A stretch of DNA of 64,000 bases from assembly GCA_000469685.2 (NCBI GenBank), contig LS997564.1, positions 10,360,091 to 10,424,090 of the forward strand. Reading direction: 5' to 3'. This DNA comes from Haemonchus contortus (lineage: Eukaryota; Nematoda; Chromadorea; Rhabditida; Trichostrongylidae). Shown here piece by piece: positions 38,400 through 49,600 of this stretch (positions are counted from its first letter, which is position 1; each line of letters begins with the position of its first letter). Both the position numbers and the translations under genes were made by a program. The notes under the pieces were generated by a model, which ran no database searches, was not told the DNA's origin, and was given only the letters and a program-made list of their open reading frames with translations.

Positions 38400-41300
38400 C
38401 TACAGCAACTTCTTCATGACCAATTCGTACAACATTCGCTGGCGATAGTACGGCATGTGTTCTTGTGTGAAAACGATCGGTGCTCGTCTTGAGGCGAACT
38501 CTGCGAATTTACAGGCGAACACCCCGCAGTCACTTCCATTCATCTGCCGTGGAATATCCTGTAAGCAGCCTTCATATGCAAAAATAATGGAACTGTATGG
38601 TTTGAACTGAAGAATACGTTGACTAATTTTATTTTAGCATCACAATGTTGAAGAAGATGGAAGTACAAGGAAGCATGTGCCTTAAATTTGACTCCGAAAA
38701 CGAATATTTCAAGGGTTCCTGAGTATTCAGGATTTTGATGCAATAAAAATGACGCTACAGAGGTCTAGTTATGGAATAACATGTATTACCTTTCAGAACA
38801 ATCTCAGAGCGAAGGATAAGAAACAGAACAAAAACCAGGCAGTAAATGTCTTTTAAGTCACCAGTCCTTTAATTGCCCCATTGAATTTGATTGAATTGGA
38901 CTGCGGAGTTCAATCTCATAAGGAAATGATCCCAAGATGAAATGCCCGTTTAAAAAATTGCTTGAATTTTGAGAAAGTTTTCGAGTGCTGAATTCGTTTT
39001 GCTGCTCAAATTCGCCAAACGATTCTACGAACAGTATTACGGAATCGTATTTAGGCGAGCACACGATAGTTTAACAATAAATACTTCCTGCGCTCTCAGT
39101 GATGGAGCAGTGGCAGTGTTAACGGCCACATGGTCTAAATACTCTTTCAAGTTGACTTCATCGCATTCTGTGACATCTTTCTTTATTCTACTTGAACCAT
39201 CACCACAATTGCTTCGCTAGGTATATGCTACTTTCAGTTGAAGTTTTAGAGGAAATTCAGGATTTTTTACAGCAGAGCACTGCGTTGTCACGGATGAACA
39301 CTTAGGTCAGTTGCGCCTTGTAAGAGCAAGCAAGTTCAGTAAATAGTTACGCTAGCTAGGCTTCGCACCCTCTCTCACTCGCTTTTGGAGCTCGCTTAAT
39401 TGCTTGACTGCTGATCTCTCCGCTCAACTCAACTGCACTAATGTCGATTCTATGAATAAGAAATTTCGTATCATTCCAAAAGAGGGAAAAATATTGGAAA
39501 ATAAAAACATTCCACGTGAACGTAAAATGAGAAACCTGTAAAGCACGAAAACCTAAGTAATAATGGATTTACAAAAAAGTTCCAAACAATCTGGAGAACA
39601 CTTTCAACTCGCTGCAGGCAATTAAATCAACAGAGGTTTACCGTCCTTATTGGTTTCAACTACTGCAAAAAGATGTCAAGATATGCCATTGATAAGACAA
39701 TTTAGTTTTTAGAGCACATGTTCTGATAACATGATTTCGATTTTTTACACTTGGTCCTGCTACTTTAAAAGTGCACTTGTAATAATGATAGCAATAAAGC
39801 TAGCAATATGGTGCATAGCATAGGTCGATACTGGCAGCGCAGTCAACCAATTAACTGTGTTCACACTACGGGCGAATAAGTGGAGGTGTGAAATGACCTA
39901 ATTCAAAACTAAACCATGTCTTTTTGAAACAATAGATGAACTTTCCTTCCTTCCTTCTTTCCTTGCCAATAGTTGGACAATAACATCATGATTACGGAAC
40001 CTTGCCCTGGAGGATTCGCGAGTCCAACTTTTGTGCATTCACGAAATCTGTAGGCTTTAAATTTCATTTCAATACAAAAATATTAGGGTATTCGAATTTG
40101 AATAGGGTATTGAGTCTAGAAATGATTGAAGAAGTTAAGCCACTATTCGACTCAGTACTTTCTACTTCCGTGACGCACTTTTTGGTAGTTCTCTCAGAAT
40201 GGAAGGTAGGTGCAGCCAGCTATAAAACTTGGTAAAATATAGGTTAATACCTGTAAGTGCGCCAAGACAGCCCAACCTAAGAGAAGTAGTCTAACGAGGG
40301 GGAGCCGGGTAGCTTGATCCAGGATCATCGAGTTAGCTGCACTTCAACCTAATCATTGGCTCACAACAGCTATTTTTATCCAAATCGACAACTGATCTGG
40401 AATGTTGCTGATCAGCTATGGATCAATATGGGCCTTCGGCGTTACGACCCTCACGAACAATGGAAACAGCTGGGCTTAATATGAGAAGAAATCCGAATAG
40501 GAATCAATAAATGGGAAGAACTAGAAGTAAGCATGTTACTCCGACACCAATAACATTAGGTAGCTCCTCGCACCGTTGTTATATGAGTGATTAGTCGGTG
40601 TGCTAACCGAACACCCAAATCTTCATAAGCGAACTAACAAATAGCGTTATTCGGAGGCGCTTACACCGAAAAAATGAAGGGAGAGAGGATCACTGAATTG
40701 TTGTAAAGCTGTTTTGGTCTAGCTACCTTTTTTCGCACCTTGCGGGCTGACCCCAGATCAGGTTCTGTGAGTCGCATTACGTCACAAGGGCAGAGTGCGA
40801 CCAGCATCAGTGCTCTTTGGCCTCATTTACGGCTTTTTGTGCGAGCGTATTCGCCAAAACCCAGCCAAAATTCGCGCCTTATCAAACTTTTTTCCTGAAA
40901 GGCGATGCAGTATCGTAATTAATCAGTTCTGCAACAGGTTAGAGTGTTTTTGTATCTTTGTGCCCTTTGTTGTGATAAAATTAATGAATGAACGGTTGAC
41001 ATTGCAAAATAGTGGTCGTTTTTTGATGACTTGAACAGGTTCAATCATTTTTTCTTGGTTCTTTTACGTGATAATCTGTTAAAAGTTTTACCCAATGGAA
41101 CATCAATCATAAAGGTTAGGGTTACTGAAAAATGAAAAGAGATAGCTGGTTTTCGATTTCCTAACCACCTTTTTCGAAAGATTTATGAATTGTACAAATG
41201 GGTCCTTCAACTCAGTTTTTTGAATACTTTACTTATCGTTGTACTGGCGTTGGAATGGCGCAGTTGGTTTTTCCATTTGACTTTGTTTAATGCTCCCTTC

Positions 41301-44300
41301 TTTTATTCAGTTTGAAACTTTCCGAGTAAATTGGCTAGAAACATTCACTTTTTACCCCTTCCTCCTAATGAGCGATTTTTCAACAAAGAATTATCGTATT
41401 ATTGTGTATTGAAAGGAGGGAGATGGGGCAGCTCTCACGCTGGGTGGTCTGCGACGCGTGTGCAGGAGAATAGAATTTATGGGATGCATGTTTGATAGCG
41501 AACGGACACGGTCGTGAGAAATGGAAGATAGGTGCAATTGTCTAACATATACTTACTACTAAATTTGAAATCCAATCAAAGCCATGCAATAGAGGAAGGA
41601 TGAGGAAGTCTCATTGAGGAAAAAATGAGACGAAAAAAAGATCTTGACAAATTGAGGAAAAGGGGCATTGACAACTTCAATGACGAAGAATTTCAAGAAT
41701 GCCCCACTTGCGAATCTTTGAGTACATAAGGTGATAAAATATTCTAACGTAACATCAAAAATTCAACGGGCACTACCTTAGAAGGAACAGATCAGTAGAG
41801 AGGGAGGGAGAGAGAAAGCAACAGAGATTGTACTGCCGATTTCATGTATTCATATTCATTATTCACATGTATTCATATTCATATGATTTCATGGAAACCA
41901 ACAAAATGGAAAGAAACCTAGAACTCACATGTGATTCCAAAAACAAAATCGATTATTAATGAACTCCTTTCATGAATACTCACCGTTCGAAGAATGAACT
42001 TCCATCCATCGAGATCGAAATTTTGTTTTTTCTTATCACTGCACTCCTCCACTAGGTAGTTCCTGCAATAAAAACTTTTTTAAAAGATACGTCAGGTTTG
42101 TGACTAAAACTAAAAAACTCACTTCAGATGTTCTAGACATTTCTGGTTTTTTCCCAGTAACGAATCATAGTAGTCAATCCGTTTATCAGCCAAATCAATA
42201 ACCTGCAGTCAACAATTTATTTTTGAAAAGTCAACGAGAAAACCCCATAAACTGACCGCCATACACCAGTGAACGTTCAAATGCACAGGAACCAGTAGCA
42301 GATCATGAGCGAAGATATCCACCTTGCGTGTCCACCTTTTTACAGAGGCGTAGCCTTTCGAAGAAATGTTGGCGTAGAAAAACGTATTAAACGCGTAGAC
42401 CTATAAGAATGACCAGGAAGTCCTGTCTTTTACAGTTGCATGAGCTTAAGCAATCATTACAAGAAATCTGGTGCACCACCCAAAAGCAGAATAATTAAGC
42501 GCAATGTTAAGCTGACTACCCACTGGAGTCAGTGAAAACAATCCCTGTCAGCCAAAATACATGCTGCGTAAACGTCATGGTTAGGAATATTGTTATGATT
42601 TCGTCAATACAGTCCCACTGGTTTCAAGAATGTATTTACTTATGCATACACGAGCATTTTGAAAGTTGTTGAAGCTATTACCTTCGGAAGCCCCTTTGTT
42701 TCTGTACTTCTTTGACAGACCAACTGCAGGTAGAAATTTATCACTTCGTCGTTCAACCAGTCGAGACCACTCAATGTGGAGAGGTCTTTGCGCGTCAGCT
42801 GAAAAGACAATATTACATGTACAAAAAATAGAAACAACTCGGAAAACTGCTTATAATGTCTAAGACATCATCTGACCTGACGGATATACAGACAGACAAA
42901 ATCGGAGATAACATAGAATTGATCTCAAGAGCTCGCAGGAAACCGTCTCACCTTAATTCCAAATCCTTGACTGAACTCCTCCGACTGCGGAAGCCTCTTA
43001 TCCCAAACAAGATGGCAAAGTGATAGTGCCTCATCGGACAGCTCTATAAACGTAGAATATTTTCTCTGCCTTCAATATTCATCTGCTTTCAATATTCATA
43101 AGGCCATAGCGAGGCAAGATCAGAAAATCGAAATCAAGCGGGACATTAGTACTGAAATTAACTGACACAGGCTGTTCACCAATCGCGAGCATAGACTCCT
43201 ACCGTACTCAATTGAAAAGCTACAAATACTGAAGAAAGGACAGAACGTTGCAGCTAAAGCGAGCTTTTCTATCTGTTTCACTGACACTTACAGGACACAC
43301 ACCACTCAAGCGCCTGATTAAGAAAGGACCTTCAATGGTTTCCTAATCCACGTTGAAGTAGCATTTTCCTCGGTAATACAGTAATATCAAGCTTTTAAGC
43401 TATTATTCAAGAACATCATTAATCCAAAGGTTACTAACGTGGGAACTCGTCCTTGAGCTTCGGCTTCGGCGCAGGAGGTCGAATTCCAATGAGTTCAAGT
43501 CGGCGACGAGCTTGTTCTTCGATTTGTTCTCGCGTGGCAATTCGAGCAAGACCCCGAATTCGCACTTCTTCTTGGAGTGCGATTTCTCGATCGCGCAATT
43601 CTCGCCTTTCCGCGATAAATCTATGAAAAGCAGAGGTAAATAATGATAGCCAACATGTAATTGGATTGCTCGGAAAATCTCTGCCGATTTTCGAGATGGA
43701 TTAAAGATAGAAGTTTCTGAAGTAGCAACCCGGTTTGATATATAACATCACCCCATTAATAATGACTTTCTTTGATCTGCAATTGATGAATCCTTGTCCG
43801 TAAATCCTTCGGATGCGGGATGACATTCCAGCTAGGTCAACATATTTGTGGGGCTCTGAAGATGCACAAGTCAGAAGCCCGAAGTTCGTGAATACTTGAA
43901 CTCGAGTTCCTAAGTCTTCCAGCTAGTTGACGGAAAGTAATGATTTGATTTGAACCTGGATTTGATTATGATTATTCAGCACTGGTCAAAACCCCCTGGA
44001 AGGTTTGTCCGTTAACATAAGATATATTATAATTTTCCCGTCAAAGAAGTAATGGTATTTTCATCAAGCACCTTTTATGGTAAAAAGCAACATGGATGTT
44101 TTCAAAATCAACCGAGATTTTCCAAATGAGATATTCTTTTCAGGCGTCATTGAATGGTTCAGAAGTTCAATGGCATACTGGTACATTCAGAGTTAAGGAA
44201 TCTCTAATTACACTGTAAGCGATCGTATCAGAACTGTATCCTACCTGTTGTACTTCTGTTCAGGTGTAGGGTGCTGGCCAAAGCTATTCAACTTCTCAAG

Positions 44301-47300
44301 CAGTTCCGCGAGGCGATCAACTCCACTGGATTGTGTGCTCATCGGTGTCACAGAGCGAGAGCTGAAGATCGTAGAATAGAGCTCAACTAGTTGGGCTACG
44401 CACGCTGACGTGCTATATATGGAGAGATATCAAACTTTTAAGGATAAAATGTATATACTGTAGGAATTCCAGGAAAGTCGGTGCGCTAGTTGACCCAATA
44501 AAGGGAAGAACTTAATTTCAAAACAAGGATGGTCGTTGTTAAATTCAAGGAAAGCTGATGGAACACACAGCTGGTAAGAGAAAGGGATAAACGTATGTGC
44601 CTCGTGTCGAACTTTTCCTTGCGGTTGAATTCTCCAACAGCCTGCCTAACAACCTGAACCTGACGCTATCTAGTACAGACACCATTTTTGCAAATGTGCA
44701 GGGCGCGGCTTTTTGCCTCGAGAGGAATCGCACTCAGAGCTCTCTGAGTGCAGAGATAGCCTACACTCTCAACCATACTGCTATCCCTGATCCCTTTCTT
44801 TTTTACTGTGTCTTAGGCCACGTCTTGTATATTACTCTGTGTCTTTTTGACTTAAACTTAAACACATTTACAAATTTACCTTTGTTGTTCAATGGCTTCG
44901 GAAGCCTTATCCGTAACGACGGATCCGGATACGGACGAAACGTTATCACTCTCATCGCTGAAATCGAATTCTAACACGGTGAACTTTATCAGTAAAACGA
45001 AAACAACACGTCAGAACTATGATAACGGAGTCCTGGAAATCACCAACCTTGGATGCTCAGAAGATGACTGCCTTTCAATTGACTTAGCAGCACCATCTGG
45101 GCGACTTTTCGAGTCCACGTTTCTGCTGCTTGATTTGTGCTTCACGTATTTATCCAGAACGCTGCGAACTCTCCTAATACCATCATAGCCGTCTATCACC
45201 TTCCTCGAGGCTCGGAAAGGCCTATAACGATTGCAATGAATAGGCTAAAACACACATCTGACAACAACACGAACATCTGACAACGTTTGGATGATGCTAG
45301 AAGACACTGCTGTAAAAATTTTAACTCTGCAGTAAGAAAGACAAAATTCTATCCGAAAAAGACAGAATGTAATTGTAATTCTGATAACTTACTTCCTCTT
45401 ATCAATCGCCTCCCCCACAAAAGACGTAGAACCATCTCGAGGTGGGTATTGGACAGCATTGCCTCCCATCTTTTCGATCATATCCAACAAATAGTCCCGT
45501 GCAGCTAGATTCACATTCGAGCTCTAAACTCCTACTAGATAAATTGAAAACATCAAGCATTCAAGTACTCACCATTCCTCCTGGAACTCCGTTGCACTTT
45601 TCACCTTCAACTCGCATGCGTGCAATCGTCTTCCCTATTGTCGACGAATGCATTGATCCTACCGATTTTCCTTTCATAATTTTAGTTTTCCGACGCTGCC
45701 ATGGATCGCTTCGCGGTGATGGTGTTTCTGTAAAACCAACCAGTGGTCATATGGAAGCCACTAAAAATGAATAAGGAACAGAAAAAATTGAGCTTCATTA
45801 CAAAAACAATGGTTTGAATAGTATCAGATTTGTTGCTTTCCCACACTACGATCTTCAAACTATGAGCACCAACACGTACGTCTTCGAAACCCTCTCCTTA
45901 TTAATTAACTGATGGGTTTCAATGTCTATCTACATATCCTAAACGGCACCCGTCGTCCCCTTGACGCAAGTTAGACACGTTTGTATCCACCATACACTGA
46001 ACTACCATATTCCTTGTCTACAGTGGCTACCGAGTAGTTGTTACAGCGTCATTCATTTCGCGAAAAGTGCTCGTAAATTAAATTATTACCGAAACGAAGC
46101 CCGTGCGGAGTTCCTTGCCTGCTAATACTATCTTCCGGTGCAGGGGATGACGTGCTGACCTGATCGCCATGAGATCTTCCTAAATTCAGATTGTAAATAA
46201 CACACAACTACTACGAATCGAAGCCCGGATTAGTTATTTTACTCGTTCCCTTCAAAAGCATACCGTCAATGCAAATTGATGTTGATGAGTTGGACCGAGC
46301 TGGACTCGCAATCGATGATAAGGATGTCACCTAGAAGACTTAATAGATCACTCGCAAGCCTTTAAGCCAGAACGAGTTAACTTTTACAGTTGTCAGCCAG
46401 CCCAAATAACTGCACCTGATCCCTAGCGTTTTCAATAGATCTTCTGCTTGCAGTCAATGTGTCTTTTGGAGTGTTACATATTACAGCAACAATTTCAACA
46501 TCCTGAAACAGAAAATACTCGTGTTACGCAAAAAATGTGGTCGTACTTTGCAAATTTCTATTTTACTATCTATCCTTCCTCATATGAACTCCACTTTCTA
46601 CTATTTTTTGAACACTCATTCACCTAACCGTCGTGAAACCATAGGCTTCCGTGTTCCCGTAAATTTAATCATCGATTTATAAACTTATCGAATCAGGAGT
46701 GTTACTGTCCACCTCTCATGTTACTGAGCTTTCTCCAAATCAAATTGTCCCTAACCTGCAGTTTTCCGAAAGTCTTTGCAAGATTAATTTTAAAAACTGA
46801 TTGATTTTGCAGATTGTTTACTAAAAATGACCCTTGCTCACCCCTCCCTACTGGCGAAAAGACTTGGAATTTGCAAATGACTGGGTCAGCGCCCGCCCAT
46901 TCCCACCAACAGCGTTACTAGGGTAGGGCTGACAGACTCTGAGCTTCGGTCGCGCAATTTTCAGAACGCACCTTGTCATGATAACGACTTAAACTAATTC
47001 GAATGTCATAGAAAACCCTTAATTACACCCAATTAGCAGAAACAATCGAATGGGATCTCTGCCCTTGTGAGAGAGATTTCCATTTTCTTCATCACAACGA
47101 TACTAGCAAAAACTTTGATTGAAAGGTATTGGAACTTCATTAAAGTAATGCTCTACATTTTTTGTAATAAGCAAACCTCTTGATTTTGAATAGACTTTAA
47201 GGAAGGCATTTCAATACACCAGATTAAACTCTTTCGAACGGAATTAAGATCTTAAACATTCGGAATAGACGTCATTCTGACATTTTTTTTCGAATATGCG

Positions 47301-48605
47301 AATTGTCTTGCAGAAAACTGTCCCTCTTCCTTTGACTGAAGTAACTCACATCAGTATCTTCCTGCCGTTCAACTTCTTTCACGATTTGAACAATCTCTGC
47401 TTCCTCTTCATCCTCATCTTGAACCTCAACACTACAACATGGCTGTGTCCCCAAGTATACCACATCGTTAACTCTTTCTAACTCATCCGAGTCTGATAAC
47501 TCGATAACGTCCGGGTGTTTGACCGATCGCTCACGCTGAAGAAAAAATAATGAAATGAAAGAAGAAAAATAAAATGGCGATCACAAGAAATAAAATAAAA
47601 AGTATGGTAATAACCATTTTGGCTGCGGATGACGGCACTGTTGACGACTCTTCAGCAAAAACTTCCACTTCTGAATCTTGGGAATCACCTGAGCTTCTGG
47701 TAAGGTCTATTACCGCTGGTTTAGCAGGGAAAGCTGAAATATTTTCTAATGAATCATACTATCATATGCATACATTAGATAGCACATAAGGTATTGTGAG
47801 CTGTGAATTCTTCACAAAATACGTTTACTAAGGGAGCTTAATGAGTAAGGAGTTCAAAAAAAAAAAAGCAGCGTTCACTTACTAAAACGATTCTTTCCAC
47901 CACTTCTATTCGATGACATTGTAGTTTCAATGCCGTTCGCCCTCAACGATGATTCTCCTATTCTGTCCTCAATTTTGAGCTCGTCGCCGTCTTCACCGCT
48001 TATTAACCTGTATACGGCCTTAACTGGGTTAAAGAAGAAGTCACCTGAAACAACAATGAAATGTGACAGGAATGCCAGCAGAACAAAAAAACACGAAACC
48101 TGGAGAGAAAAAAAAACTATCGTTAAATGTTTGATATACTTTTATACCCAAAGTGATTTAAAAGAAAATACTCATAAAAAATAAAATTCGAACAGAATTC
48201 GAAAATTCTCAGTGGATACTTTTGTTGGGTACGATAAACAAAGAAAAGATGAGAAAGCTGAAAAAAATGAAAAACCAACTAAAGGAAAAGGAAGCTGGTG
48301 ATGTCTTCCTTCGTTTTGAATTATGCGCACCACCACTGCTGTAGCTTGTTGAGCTCACCAGCTCACGCTTTCGCACTAAACGAGATTAATGATCAAATAT
48401 TTAGAAGTGATGTAAAACGACTGGCACCGAGGTAAAATCCCAAGGCCAATCCCACATGAGCCGCACAAAACCCGATACCTCGTCTTTCGCTACTGTCTTC
48501 GTTACGTATATCAAGTCGTGCCCTCCGCGAACTACTTCGAGAACGACTGCGTCTACGTGCTGACGGAATTTCATCGCCAAGCGTCCATCGACGCATAAAA
48601 TTCAT
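38400..48605 (-). CDS. ulp-1: SUMO protease, ULP1/SENP family (C48), 19 exons
   Basis: A cysteine protease that matures SUMO and removes it from targets. Exons (minus): 48479-48605, 47883-48044, 47615-47733, 47350-47535, 46416-46502, 46264-46330, 46090-46179, 45573-45727, 45393-45523, 45048-45221, 44880-44957, 44245-44361, 43439-43620, 42952-43043, 42682-42798, 42257-42400, 42123-42202, 41984-42062, 38400-38558. Phases agree throughout; 781 aa. The N-terminal half is Ser/acidic-rich with SUMO-interaction-like VIDLT (104-108) and VIELSDSDE (146-154). A basic, Arg/Glu-rich linker precedes the catalytic domain, which holds His672 (NVHW), Asp689 (YYDS), Gln734 and Cys740 (NGSDCG), spaced as in SENP1. 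The Gln/Cys exon lies behind a 3.4-kb intron. I recall C. elegans T10F2.3 as the orthologue. Confidence 0.94.
38559..41983 (-). other. Last intron of ulp-1 (3.4 kb)
   Basis: The donor follows CGAACG at 41,984 and the acceptor (GCTTACAG) abuts the exon at 38,558. No nested gene or full transposon is recognised. It has a short direct repeat CATGTATTCATATTCAT (two copies, about 41,844-41,884) and a purine-rich GA tract near 41,799-41,818. It is by far the longest intron of the gene. Confidence 0.75.
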
Positions 48606-48612
48606 CCTGAAG
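48603..48612 (-). promoter_or_regulatory. Putative trans-splice acceptor of ulp-1
   Basis: ATCTTCAG is followed by GATG on the minus strand, so the first ATG would lie 1 nt after the acceptor. This supports both the start codon choice and spliced-leader addition. Confidence 0.5.
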
Positions 48613-49600
48613 ATTGTACATTGACCTGGATTCAATTTTGTAATCACCAGTCAAATATTGCAACTATTGAGTTCACCGCTTTTGATGGCTGTGCTTACAT
48701 TTTTTAATTGAAGAACTAACTGCCAGTGTTTAAGACCTGGTTGAATGAAAGTTTACAAGCACGTTATGAGTTTAGATTTTCCTCTTCACAACCTACAACA
48801 TACATGTTCATATAGAGTAAGACTTTAGCGGACCTAATGAGAATGTTTAACAACAGTACGGCACCCCGATATTTATTTGAATAACTGGAGAAATTCAAAA
48901 TCACAGTCGATTTCGAAGAGTTTGAACTGAAAACCCAAGATTAAACATTTTTCGAAACTTACACAACAGCATAAAAGGAGAGAACTATGCACTAGACAAC
49001 AACTACGGCCGGAACCGATACCGCGAACAATTGCAATCTCTGTTTCATTTGGAAACATTCCTGAACATTCAGCTTACCTGTTCGAAACCAGCTCTGTTGG
49101 CTTGTCACTCCTTTTGCTTTAGCAGTTTCACGTAAATGAAGATAAATAAGTAGTCAAGCTGAAACTATGTTGTCACATAAAGTTGCCCTAATTCGCCCCA
49201 CTTTAAAATAAAAGGTCATCGACCTCTAGGACACTACAGAACACATCACAGTAGAGACTTTCTTGCAAATGAACGCAATGACGTAACGTCAAACAATCAA
49301 AGTAGTAATCAAACAATTATTCAGCACGAAGCCCTAAAAGCAAATAATTAATGTAGCGAATGAACAACCACGTGTGATGAACCTCTGAGTGGGAAGGAGA
49401 GAAAACGGCAAAAGTAGAGAAGAAAAAATTGTTAAAAATGAACATGAAACCATTCTGTTCCTTTCACCAACTGAATACTATTAACAATTCATCACCACCA
49501 CAACAAATACAGAAGAGTAGAAAATATGAGAATGTGACGTGTATATGTATAGAATGTACGACAGAACTCGCAATGATCACCATTAAAGTGTTAGAACATT
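48607..49600. other. Intergenic region, ulp-1 to prp-19
   Basis: About 1 kb between two same-strand genes. I see no gene; the interval is A+T-rich with only short frames. I found no clear AATAAA on the minus strand close to the prp-19 stop codon. Confidence 0.55.

Noticed and set aside
44597..45188. Plus-strand ORFs of 125 and 98 codons
   Set aside because: They are antisense shadows of ulp-1 exons 44880-44957 and 45048-45221, which have correct splice sites and phase on the minus strand.
45504..45523. Acceptor CTAG at 45,505 for the ulp-1 exon starting CTGCACGGG
   Set aside because: It gives phase conflict with the strong donor ATG|GTGAGT; the acceptor at 45,524 restores [15 protein letters not shown] in frame.
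38400..48605. Operon linking ulp-1 to its neighbours
   Set aside because: Gaps of about 1.0 and 1.8 kb are far larger than usual nematode operon spacing; without SL2 evidence I do not call an operon.
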